Of a DNA stretch of 11,376 nucleotides, positions 1 through 6,263 are shown in pieces; within the stretch, counting starts at the first letter, position 1, and the number at the start of each line of letters is the position of its first letter. Location of the stretch: positions 1 to 11,376 of the forward strand of contig PLSZ01000185.1 in the NCBI GenBank assembly GCA_003164305.1. Direction: 5' to 3'. The position numbers were made by a program, and so were the translations under genes. The notes below the pieces were generated by a model. The model saw only the letters and a list, made by a program, of their open reading frames with translations. It did not search any database and was not told the origin of the DNA. Origin of the DNA: Acetobacteraceae bacterium. Lineage in GTDB: Bacteria > Pseudomonadota > Alphaproteobacteria > Acetobacterales > Acetobacteraceae.

Positions 1-2809
1 CCGGAGCACCGGCCGCGAGCGATCGGCGCAACGCGGGCAAACGGTGGAACAGATCGGCGATGCATTCCTCCACCATCTCGGCCAGTTCATCCGGCTTGAT
101 GTTGGCGCGCAGTTCCGCGATGCGCTCGGCGGCCAGGATCGGGATCCCCTCCTCGGTTTCCTGTTCAAGCCCAGGCATGGAGCCAAGACCGGGGGAGGAA
201 GAGCGGCTGAGCCAGACCTGGCGGCCGATGGCGGCGGTGAGGTCTTCCAGGGTCGGTGGGTCGGGCAAAATCTCGTCCACGCCAATGTCGCGCCAGGCGC
301 GCGCGTCGGCCTCATCGTGCGGTGGTGCGAGCACGACCACGGGAATCGTTCTGGCTGGCCCCTGATTTTCGCGCACGGTCGCCAGCACAGACGCCAGGGT
401 CATGTCAGGCAGCACGGAGTCCAGAAACAGGATGTCATATGGAGCGTCGCGTAACGCCTGGACCGCTTCCTCGCCGGTGGTCACGGCGTCCACCATGTGG
501 CTGTCGCGGCGCAACATGGTCACGGCGGCCATGCGCAGACCGGTTGGTTCGCCGACCAACAGCACGCGCGTACGTGGCAGCGGGCGACCCTCGGCGGGTG
601 CCTGTCCGGGGGCTCGCCCGCGCTGACCGGGCAGCACTTCCATGGGTAATGTCAGGATGAAATCGTTGCCGGTGCGGCCGTCGCTTGTCGACCACCCCTC
701 GCACCGCAATTGTCCGCCCATCAACCCCGTCAGATGCCGCGCGATCGCTGGGCCGAGGCCAGTGCCCCGCCGATAAATGTCGCCCGTGGCTTCGCCCTCG
801 TCCCGTACTTCGATCTCGTGCAAAGCGGGGAAGATGCCGGCGCGCTTCGCGTCGGGGATTGGCGTGCCGAAGCCGCGGATGGTCAGCCGCAGAGCGATCG
901 GTTCGCCATACTCATCCTCGCCGCCATCGGCGATCAGCCACATCGTGTCAGGCGAGGCGAACCGCACCGCCTCGGACAGCAGCAGCATGACGATCTGGCG
1001 GAGCCGGTCGGGGTCGATAATCAATTCGGCCGGCGCCGCTTCGTTGACGATCGAATATACCGTGACGCCGCGATCGTGCGCCGCCGGTTGGATGGTATCG
1101 ACGATGTCCCGCAACATCGGACGCACGCTGATCAACGCCGGCCGCGGCACCACCGCGTTGGCTTCCATCAGAGGCACTTCGATCGCGTCGGTGGCGAGAT
1201 GGCCCAGACTCGCGGCGGCCCGCCGCACGCGTTCGATCGCCGGACGGTTCGCCGGCACCTCGATCTCCCCCAGCCGCGCGATCGACCGCGTCAGCGTGGC
1301 GACGCGCGCGCGCAACTCATAGGAAATGACGCCGAGGAAACGCAGCCGGGAGGATTGCTCGCGCAGCAAAACGTCCCGCGCGTCGCGCAGTGCCTGCCGC
1401 GCGCGGCGCCCTTCGGTCACGTCGGAGTACAATGCGACGAAACCGCCCTCGGCGAGGGGGCGGCAGCGCAGTTCGATCACCCGGTCGTGGGCGGTGAAGG
1501 TTTGGCTGGTGCCGAAATTACCGGCCCGTAGCAACGCCGCCCGGCGGTCCACTTCCGCGTCCACATCCGCCACCGGCCCGAAATATCCGGCTTCGGCCTG
1601 CATGCGCAGCACATCTTCCATCGGCATGCCGGTCCGGATGAAGCTGGCGTTGATGCCGGCGTGTTCGGGAAACAACGCGCTCCATTCAACGAGATATAAA
1701 TGCGCGTCGAAGATCGCGATGCCGTCCGAGACAGCCGCGAATGTCGCCAGCATGCGCCGCGAGACGGCGTCCGCCTGCGCACGAGAGACCTCGGCCAGCG
1801 CGTTTGCGGCGGCGAACCTGGCCTGCGCTTCCCGGTCCCGCGCGGCACGGCGCCGGCTGGCGCCCAACATGCTGATCAACAGCAGGCTGATGATCAATGT
1901 CAGCAGCGTCACGCAGCCGGCGAAGATTCGGGACTGCCATTGCCAGGCGATGACCGGACGCATCGCCTCTTCGCGATCGATGCCGGCGATCACCGCCAGA
2001 TCGCGGCCCGGCAGCCGGCGGAAGGCGTGAATTCGGACCACGGCGTCGGAAGCGGACGGCCCCACCCAAACACCAGAGTCGCCGGCATCGACCACGCCGA
2101 ACATCGGTGTGTCGGCGATACTGGCGTCCTGGCTGCCCGCGGCCGAACCAAATGTCGCTCGCAGCTTGCCGTCCGTCAGATCGATCAAGGCGGCGAACCC
2201 GTTGCCGGGCGGACTCGCACCGGAGAACACCTCGGTGATCGCCGACACCCGGTAATCGGCGTCGATGATGCCCGCGAAGGAGCCATCGGGGTGGTGCAGG
2301 GTACGCGCCGCGTCCAGGTGCCATTGGCGCATGATCGGATTGACCGTGGCGGCGCCAAGAAACAGTTTCGGTTTGTCGTTGGTATGCTCGGCGGCGTCGC
2401 GGAACACATCCAGGTCAGCGACGCCCTGACCGATGAAGTCGGACACGGACGACTGGCGAATGATCCCGTTCTCGTCCGCCAGGAACATGTCGCGGGAAAT
2501 GCCGTTCAGGATCCGCGCCCGGGACCGGGCGTTTTCCAGATTGAAGCGGCGCGGGTCCGACTCATACTCCTGAACCATCATCTCGAGGGTCTGATCGAGC
2601 GCCAGGATTTGCCGGTTGATCTGCTCGCTGTAGTTGGCGGCGAGGCCGGTCGCGGTCGCGTCCGTTCGCTGGATCGTGTCAAGCCGCCGCGCCTCGGTGG
2701 TTATCCGCGCGGCATACCAGACAGCGCCGATGATCGCCCCGGCCGTCGCGAGGATCAGCAGGACAGCCAGCAGAGCGCGGGTGGAGCGCAGGAGACCGGG
2801 CAGCTTCAC
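1..2809 (-). CDS. Membrane hybrid sensor kinase with degenerate catalytic core (partial, runs off left edge)
   Basis: This frame is open for 936 codons from GTG 2809 to the left edge. In order it reads: TM1 (about 9-32); a periplasmic dCache-like sensor (about 35-285, with FLADENGII and a GRDL strand near its end); TM2 (295-316); a short coiled stretch; a PAS_7-like domain (about 353-475); a HisKA-like helix pair (about 485-560); HATPase (about 595-725); receiver (about 745-865); and the first helix of an HPt domain from 897. The usual FLxxxSHELRTPL H-box reads FLGVISYELRARV, so the phospho-acceptor is Tyr497. N-box Asn is Glu613 and the G1 Asp is Ile644, while the G2 box GTGLG (682-686) is intact. 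The receiver keeps Asp797 but has Gly753, Ala828 and Asp850 where Asp, Thr/Ser and Lys are expected. An in-frame TGA lies just upstream, so GTG is the first possible start. Ligand and output are unknown. It may be a signal-sensing pseudokinase or scaffold. Confidence 0.88.
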   Translation of the reverse strand, partial: MKLPGLLRSTRALLAVLLILATAGAIIGAVWYAARITTEARRLDTIQRTDATATGLAANYSEQINRQILALDQTLEMMVQEYESDPRRFNLENARSRARILNGISRDMFLADENGIIRQSSVSDFIGQGVADLDVFRDAAEHTNDKPKLFLGAATVNPIMRQWHLDAARTLHHPDGSFAGIIDADYRVSAITEVFSGASPPGNGFAALIDLTDGKLRATFGSAAGSQDASIADTPMFGVVDAGDSGVWVGPSASDAVVRIHAFRRLPGRDLAVIAGIDREEAMRPVIAWQWQSRIFAGCVTLLTLIISLLLISMLGASRRRAARDREAQARFAAANALAEVSRAQADAVSRRMLATFAAVSDGIAIFDAHLYLVEWSALFPEHAGINASFIRTGMPMEDVLRMQAEAGYFGPVADVDAEVDRRAALLRAGNFGTSQTFTAHDRVIELRCRPLAEGGFVALYSDVTEGRRARQALRDARDVLLREQSSRLRFLGVISYELRARVATLTRSIARLGEIEVPANRPAIERVRRAAASLGHLATDAIEVPLMEANAVVPRPALISVRPMLRDIVDTIQPAAHDRGVTVYSIVNEAAPAELIIDPDRLRQIVMLLLSEAVRFASPDTMWLIADGGEDEYGEPIALRLTIRGFGTPIPDAKRAGIFPALHEIEVRDEGEATGDIYRRGTGLGPAIARHLTGLMGGQLRCEGWSTSDGRTGNDFILTLPMEVLPGQRGRAPGQAPAEGRPLPRTRVLLVGEPTGLRMAAVTMLRRDSHMVDAVTTGEEAVQALRDAPYDILFLDSVLPDMTLASVLATVRENQGPARTIPVVVLAPPHDEADARAWRDIGVDEILPDPPTLEDLTAAIGRQVWLSRSSSPGLGSMPGLEQETEEGIPILAAERIAELRANIKPDELAEMVEECIADLFHRLPALRRSLAAGAP

Positions 2810-2826
2810 GGCGGATGGGGTTCCAT
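2806..2826 (-). other. Six-codon upstream ORF overlapping the kinase start
   Basis: An ATG at 2826 opens a MEPHPP peptide whose TGA stop (2808-2806) overlaps the kinase GTG (2809-2807) as GTGA. Such an overlap could allow translational coupling in front of a kinase start that has no clear Shine-Dalgarno sequence of its own. The ORF is so short that chance is a real alternative. Confidence 0.3.
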
Positions 2827-2891
2827 GGTTGGCTCAACCTGTGGGCCTGGGGTGACGGGTTAACGGTAGTGGGCCGCGAACCTGCGACCTG

Positions 2892-2915
2892 CCATGATAC
2901 AACTCTGTTTCATGG
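2892..2915. promoter_or_regulatory. Interrupted palindrome upstream of the kinase gene
   Basis: The arms CCATGA (2892-2897) and TCATGG (2910-2915) enclose a second pair, ACA (2899-2901) and TGT (2906-2908), with one T/T mismatch between the pairs and a 4-nt centre. This 24-bp dyad has 9 of 10 matched positions per arm. It sits about 83 bp upstream of the kinase GTG and downstream of the likely promoter, so it could be an operator or an RNA hairpin in the leader. No regulator can be named. Confidence 0.45.
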
Positions 2916-2953
2916 GTTGCTGAGCTTACCATGCGGTTAACATTCGTGGGATC

Positions 2954-2982
2954 ATTATATGAATTTGACATGCATGTGTATA
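2954..2982 (-). promoter_or_regulatory. Probable sigma70-type promoter for the kinase gene
   Basis: On the minus strand a perfect -10 hexamer TATAAT (2959-2954) is preceded, at 17 bp, by TATACA (2982-2977), which matches four of six positions of TTGACA. The start of transcription would fall near 2947, giving a leader of about 140 nt that contains the palindrome at 2892-2915. This short tract is distinctly AT-rich in a GC-rich window. Confidence 0.5.
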
Positions 2983-3007
2983 GTTTTCGTAAGGACGCTG
3001 TACGGCT

Positions 3008-3033
3008 CCGCGGTCCGTTCGGCTGGACCGCGG
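3008..3033. repeat. Perfect 9-bp inverted repeat with 8-nt loop
   Basis: CCGCGGTCC (3008-3016) and GGACCGCGG (3025-3033) are exact reverse complements around an 8-nt loop. No T-run follows on either side, so it is not a convincing intrinsic terminator. It lies between the kinase promoter and the decayed sensor fragment and could be a protein-binding site. Confidence 0.4.
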
Positions 3034-3103
3034 CCCACTGGAGCCATGAGGTAAGGAAACGCTTCACCGGCTGGGGAGACGAGTTTGCGGAACCACGTTG
3101 ATT

Positions 3104-3265
3104 CAGCCCGCCGACGGCGAGCAGCAACACCGTGATGAAACCGGCGCGCCGCGGAATGTGCCATTTCATGCGAGTGGCGAGGCGCGTGGTCTCCTCTTGT
3201 TCCATCGCCACGATCAGGATCAGGTCGCGGCCGGGAACGCGGCTCCAGGCGTACAGCCGGGTCAC
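3104..3265 (-). pseudogene. Decayed fragment of a second dCache sensor (sensor end plus TM2)
   Basis: Reading on the minus strand gives RLYAWSRVPGRDLILIV, then a charged segment, then a hydrophobic helix (FITVLLLAVGGL). The same order occurs in the neighbouring kinase just before and in its TM2 (RIHAFRRLPGRDLAVIA, then IFAGCVTLLTLI). The fragment therefore looks like the last part of a dCache domain and the second membrane helix of a paralogous sensor. It is cut off by an in-frame TGA upstream, and nothing kinase-like follows downstream before 2834. It has no plausible start or full domain. The simplest reading is the leftover of a tandem sensor gene lost by deletion. Confidence 0.6.
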
Positions 3266-3333
3266 CGGTCAATGGCCCGAAGGTTCCGAATAGATCGCTT
3301 GCATCGAAATTTGCCGAAAGGGTCGGGACGGAG

Positions 3334-4323
3334 ATGGCGCCGCATCCTCAACGACTAACAGTCACCCGCCGTGCGTGGCCGCTTATGACCGCGCACGGGG
3401 TCAAGACCGCGGTCGACGTCGTTGTCGCCGAAATCTCCGATGGCGACTCACGTGGCCGCGGCGAAGGCGTACCTCTTTGGCGATACGGCGAGAGCATTGA
3501 CAGCGTCGTCGCCGCGCTGGATGCGATGAAGGGCGCGGTCTTCTCGGGGCTCAATCGCGAGACACTGCAACATGCGATGCCGCCGGGCGCGGCGCGCAAC
3601 GCGCTCGACTGCGCGTTCTGGGACATCGATGCGAAGCGCGCTTTTCGAAGTGTCGCGGAGCTGGCCGGGCTCGGCGCGGTGCCGCCGCTGTTGACGGCGT
3701 TCACGGTTGGGTTCGATACGCCGGACAAGATGGCTGACCTGGCGGCCGCCAATCGCGCCCGGCCTCTGCTGCGATTGGAGCTGGGTGGCGACGGCGATGT
3801 CGAACGGGTGCGGGCGGTGCGGCAGGCGGTGCCGACGTCGCGTCTCATCGTCGATGCCAATGAGAGCTGGAATGAAGCCCGGTTTCGCGCGTTCATGCCG
3901 GCGCTGGTCGATTGCAGGGTCGAACTGATAGAGCAGCCGCTGCCGGCCGGCGCTGATGACGCGCTGGCGCGGTTGGAGCATGCGATCCCACTCTGCGCTG
4001 ACTGCTCCTGCCGGACGCTGGCCGATCTCGACCGGCTCGACGGGAAATACGAGGTCATCAATATCAAGCTCGACAAGGCGGGTGGGCTGACCGAGGCGCT
4101 CGCGCTGGCCTCGGTTGCGAAGCGGCGCGGCGTGCGGATCATGGTCGGCGGTGCGATCGGCACGTCGCTTGGGATCGCGCCGGCGCTGCTCGTCGCGCGG
4201 CTTGCCGAGATCGTCGATCTCGACGGGCCGTTGCATTTGGCATCCGATCGCGTTCCGGGGCTGCGGTATGAGGGCAGCACGATCTGTCCGCCCGATGCGA
4301 ATCTTTGGGGCGGACCCGGTTGA
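3334..4323 (+). CDS. dgcA: DgcA-like dipeptide epimerase (enolase superfamily) with altered catalytic motif
   Basis: The 329-residue protein follows the L-Ala-D/L-Glu epimerase pattern: capping domain with ARNALDCAFWDIDAK, metal ligands Asp174 (VDANESW), Glu200 (LIEQPLP) and Asp223 (CADCS), the second catalytic Lys245 (NIKLDKAGGL), GTSLGIAPA, and the C-terminal DLDGPL motif that recognises the dipeptide amino group. The family epimerises L-Ala-D-Glu from murein to L-Ala-L-Glu for recycling in the cytoplasm. Here the KxK motif of the second barrel strand, whose second Lys is a catalytic base, is Arg147-Leu148-Glu149, and the usual DES is DCS. Two-base epimerisation should therefore be impaired, and the protein may be inactive or altered. 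ATG 3334 follows a GGAG placed rather close to it. Homology begins at residue 7, supporting this start. A partial second copy lies at 5231-5356. Confidence 0.85.
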   Translation: MAPHPQRLTVTRRAWPLMTAHGVKTAVDVVVAEISDGDSRGRGEGVPLWRYGESIDSVVAALDAMKGAVFSGLNRETLQHAMPPGAARNALDCAFWDIDAKRAFRSVAELAGLGAVPPLLTAFTVGFDTPDKMADLAAANRARPLLRLELGGDGDVERVRAVRQAVPTSRLIVDANESWNEARFRAFMPALVDCRVELIEQPLPAGADDALARLEHAIPLCADCSCRTLADLDRLDGKYEVINIKLDKAGGLTEALALASVAKRRGVRIMVGGAIGTSLGIAPALLVARLAEIVDLDGPLHLASDRVPGLRYEGSTICPPDANLWGGPG

Positions 4324-4356
4324 TGATGGGCTGTAAACCCATGCCGACCTGAATTG

Positions 4357-4409
4357 AGGCGGACCGGCGGATTTGGCCCTTTACGGAACCCGAAGCCGCC
4401 AGTCCGCTT
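4357..4409. repeat. Imperfect inverted repeat downstream of dgcA
   Basis: GCGGACCGGCGG (4359-4370) and CCGCCAGTCCGC (4396-4407) pair at 11 of 12 positions, with one further G-T and one A-T pair outside, around a 25-nt loop. A small hairpin (TCGCG, loop CAG, CGCGA; 4412-4424) follows at once. No T-run follows the stem, so if this ends dgcA transcription it is not a classical intrinsic terminator. Confidence 0.4.
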
Positions 4410-4550
4410 CCTCGCGCAGCGCGAAAATCAAGAATGTTTCAACAAACCCAGGCCCGTGAAAACAAAGCGATTTTCGGTTGCGTCATTCCGTTGCGGAAGG
4501 GAGATGGCAGTCACCGGCTGCTTCGGGGTTTTTTGTGCTATAAGGGGATC

Positions 4551-4847
4551 ATGGATCGGCGGGATATCATCGCCCGGTTGCGGGAGAACGAGGCGGCGCT
4601 AAGGGCGCGCGGAGTCGCGCACGGGGCGCTGTTCGGCTCGCGTGCCCGTGGCGACGCCCGTCCTGACAGTGATACCGACATCATGATCGAGATCGATCCC
4701 GAGGCGCCGGTCGGAGTCTACGAGTATGTCCGCATCAAAGAATACATCGCCAACCTGTTCGACGGGCCGGTCGATGTCGTGGATCGTGAGGGATTAAAGC
4801 CTTACGTCAGACCGGCCGCCACGTCGGACGCCATCTATGCCTTCTGA
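4551..4847 (+). CDS. mntA: MntA-type nucleotidyltransferase antitoxin
   Basis: This 98-residue protein is a minimal nucleotidyltransferase. The signature GSRARGD (29-35) followed by Asp41 and Asp43 fits GSx10DxD exactly, and these acidic residues bind the metal and nucleotide. In MntA/HepT systems such proteins neutralise the HEPN toxin by transferring AMP to a tyrosine near its active site. AAGGGG (4543-4548) lies 2 nt before the ATG; the same bases overlap a TGCTATAAG that resembles an extended -10 element, so a near-leaderless transcript is possible. The reading frame is open further upstream to 4434, but family homology starts only here. The toxin gene overlaps the 3' end by 11 bp. Confidence 0.85.
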   Translation: MDRRDIIARLRENEAALRARGVAHGALFGSRARGDARPDSDTDIMIEIDPEAPVGVYEYVRIKEYIANLFDGPVDVVDREGLKPYVRPAATSDAIYAF

Positions 4848-5193
4848 GCGCGAGGCAACCCGCCGCTGGCCTGGCGATATCCAGCACCACATAGCAATGG
4901 CCGAGGGCTTCGTTGCCGGCATTGGCTATGACTCCTTCAAGGATGACAATTTGCGTCTCTATGCCGTGACGCGGTGCCTTGAGATCATCTCCGAGGCATC
5001 GCGCCGGTTGCCGGACGAGGTGAAAACGCGGCATCCGTCGATCGCGTGGCGAGAAATGGCGGCGGCGGGTAATATCTATCGGCATGAGTACGAAGATGTG
5101 GCCGCCCGTCGCGTGTGGCGCACTCTTACCATCAGCTTGCCGCCGTTGCGTGCTGTCGTCGAAGCGGAACTGGTTGCGCTGGGTGCCGCGTGA
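4837..5193 (+). CDS. hepT: HepT-like (DUF86) HEPN ribonuclease toxin, atypical motif
   Basis: The 118-residue protein has the all-helical layout of DUF86/HepT: an N-terminal helix (DIQHHIAMAEGF), a central amphipathic helix (RLYAVTRCLEIISEASRRLP), then AWREMAAAGN and the active-site region YRHEYEDV (81-88). In the usual toxins RX4-6H starts with Arg at the position occupied here by Gly78; Asn79, His83 and the AMPylation-type Tyr85 are kept and Arg82 sits directly before the His. From memory, GNxxRHxYD-type HepT proteins form a recurrent subgroup, so this is probably a variant and not a dead toxin. The ATG lies inside the antitoxin gene (11-bp overlap, different frame), which points to translational coupling. 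Confidence 0.8.
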   Translation: MPSEREATRRWPGDIQHHIAMAEGFVAGIGYDSFKDDNLRLYAVTRCLEIISEASRRLPDEVKTRHPSIAWREMAAAGNIYRHEYEDVAARRVWRTLTISLPPLRAVVEAELVALGAA

Positions 5194-5230
5194 AATACGG
5201 CTATGAGTGGGTGTAGACGGATGGACGGAG

Positions 5231-5356
5231 TTGGCGCGGTGGGAGCATGCGATCCCGCTTTGCGTCGACTGCTCCTCCGATCGCGTTGCGGGGCTGCGCT
5301 ATGAGGGCAGCATGATCTGTCCGCCTGATCCGAAACTCTGGGGTGGACCTGATTGA
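5231..5356 (+). pseudogene. 3'-terminal remnant of a second dgcA with a 234-nt internal deletion
   Basis: Bases 5231-5276 match dgcA 3964-4009 at 40 of 46 positions, and 5277-5356 match dgcA 4244-4323 (through the stop codon) at 70 of 80. The 234 nt between (4010-4243, exactly 78 codons) are missing. The remnant still reads in frame as LARWEHAIPLCVDCSS then DRVAGLRYEGSMICPPD and ends in TGA. It shares the unusual DCS variant with the intact gene. The open frame could start at GTG 5207, giving 49 residues, but lacks the barrel core and cannot be an enzyme. With the intact gene on the other side, it brackets the toxin-antitoxin pair. Confidence 0.85.
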
Positions 5357-5420
5357 CGGCCGTGGTGAACATAATGAAGGGTTCGGCACCGCCTGGGCTG
5401 ACCACCGCCAGGCACAAGCC

Positions 5421-5548
5421 GTGAGCGGTGCGGCCGCCATCAAGGGTCGGACGATCCGCATCTTTTGGCGGACGGTTCTCCGAGCCGCATCCTGACCGCC
5501 GAAATCATGAACTGGACGGGCAAGGTCATCGTCGCACCTCGGACACGC
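5421..5548 (+). pseudogene. Frameshifted N-terminal remnant of a GIY-YIG family protein
   Basis: From GTG 5421 the sequence reads AAIKGRTIRIF and then, after loss of one base in the T-run at 5463-5466, LADGSPSRILTAEI and MNWTGKVIVAPRTR. This order (GRTIRIFL-DG-P-G--TAEI-NWTGKV-VAPR) is what I recall from the N-terminal region of a group of bacterial GIY-YIG nuclease proteins. The catalytic GIY-YIG part itself is absent, and similarity ends at about 5548. It is thus a broken fragment in the same debris as the dgcA remnant. The assignment rests on memory of the family, not a search. Confidence 0.5.
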
Positions 5549-5622
5549 TCTTCCAATTTACTCCTTCCGGTTCTGTAGGGGATATCGATACGCTGGCGGG
5601 CAATAGCCGTCGCCTCGATAAT

Positions 5623-5665
5623 CTGCGGGCCGGGCTGGATGAGCTTTACCGGATGTGGTTTTAAA
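5623..5665. repeat. Left copy of a short direct repeat flanking the PadR unit
   Basis: This copy shares CTGCGGGCCGGGC exactly with 6615-6627, then, after a 9-nt extra segment, TTACCGGATGTGGTT, which matches 14 of 15 bases of the other copy, and a similar TTTTAAA end. The two copies lie about 1 kb apart in the same orientation on either side of the padR/membrane-protein unit. This copy overlaps the stop codon of the membrane-protein gene. Confidence 0.5.
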
Positions 5666-6263
5666 TGCCCTTCCCGAAGAAATGAACGGTTTCGGTGAGA
5701 ACCTGTTTTGAATAACGCTCGATCGATGTCCTACAGATGGGACATACTGAAAAAACCCATTGGAACGGAGGTAATCCACAAATTGCAAAGATGAGGCTTA
5801 TCTTCACCAACTGCCACGTAGTCATCTTTGCTCTGAGTGAGCCTTCGATTTCTAGACAGAAGTCCCGAAAGACATCGCTTCCGACATGTTCATCACAATG
5901 CCCATATTTAAACATTTCCCTGAGGGCTACTGCGTGGATCAGCATTCGTGATTCGGCGGAGAGAATGGTGGCAGCGGCGCGAAGTAGACTCGTCCTGCGG
6001 ATCGCTGACATTTTTGACGCCGCCGACACGAAACCAAAAGCGTCGATGAGCTTGCCCAAATCCCCCGGTATTTCGGCAATATGCCCGCGCCACTCCTCCT
6101 CGCACCGGTCACGCAAATCCGTAGGCAGCTTCAGAATTGCGCGCTTTAGCAGGCAATTAACCAGAACAGGGTTCCACGACCCGAACTCGTCAGCGAGTAT
6201 TTTGACGATGACGCCCAAGAAAATCGTTCCGACGACCGCCAGAGCCCATATGATCATGCCCAT
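5661..6263 (-). CDS. PadR-linked membrane protein of unknown function
   Basis: The 200-residue protein has an N-terminal helix (about 3-24), a soluble middle part and a second hydrophobic segment (about 152-173) followed by a CPIC pair (174-177). The middle contains LPTDLRDRCEEEWRGHIAEI and then PGDLGKLIDAFGF. An LP-x-R-x-x-EEW-x-x-x-x-x-x-x-PG pattern recurs, as I recall, in small membrane proteins encoded beside PadR regulators, but I know no assigned function. ATG 6263 was chosen because GGGAGG lies 5 nt before it. It overlaps the padR gene by 10 bp, so the two are one coupled operon. An ATG at 6257 (ATGA overlap) is the alternative. Base composition is clearly more AT-rich than the flanking genes, suggesting transfer. 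Confidence 0.7.
   Translation of the reverse strand: MGMIIWALAVVGTIFLGVIVKILADEFGSWNPVLVNCLLKRAILKLPTDLRDRCEEEWRGHIAEIPGDLGKLIDAFGFVSAASKMSAIRRTSLLRAAATILSAESRMLIHAVALREMFKYGHCDEHVGSDVFRDFCLEIEGSLRAKMTTWQLVKISLIFAICGLPPFQWVFSVCPICRTSIERYSKQVLTETVHFFGKGI

Noticed and set aside
710..2863. Several long plus-strand open frames (for example 710-1531, 1326-2030, 1700-2863)
   Set aside because: They lie antisense to the hybrid kinase, have Arg/Ser/Ala-rich random compositions and show no motif or ribosome binding site.
2965..2987. Plus-strand TTGACA at 2965-2970 with TATAGT downstream
   Set aside because: The spacing is only 8 bp, and no plus-strand gene starts until 3334.
3348..4280. Long minus-strand open frame opposite dgcA
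   Set aside because: Ser/Arg/Ala-rich shadow of a well-supported plus-strand gene with high third-position GC.
4422..4476. 8-bp inverted repeat CGAAAATC / GATTTTCG
   Set aside because: The arms are 39 nt apart with no further pairing; too short to claim as a functional element.
4434..4550. Upstream extension of the antitoxin frame to 4434
   Set aside because: Residues before 4551 show no family similarity, and a good ribosome binding site precedes ATG 4551.
5557..5664. Plus-strand tail reading DIDTLAGNSRRLDNLRAGL
   Set aside because: It starts like a helicase-associated segment, but the resemblance stops after a few residues and there is no start codon or upstream domain in the same frame.
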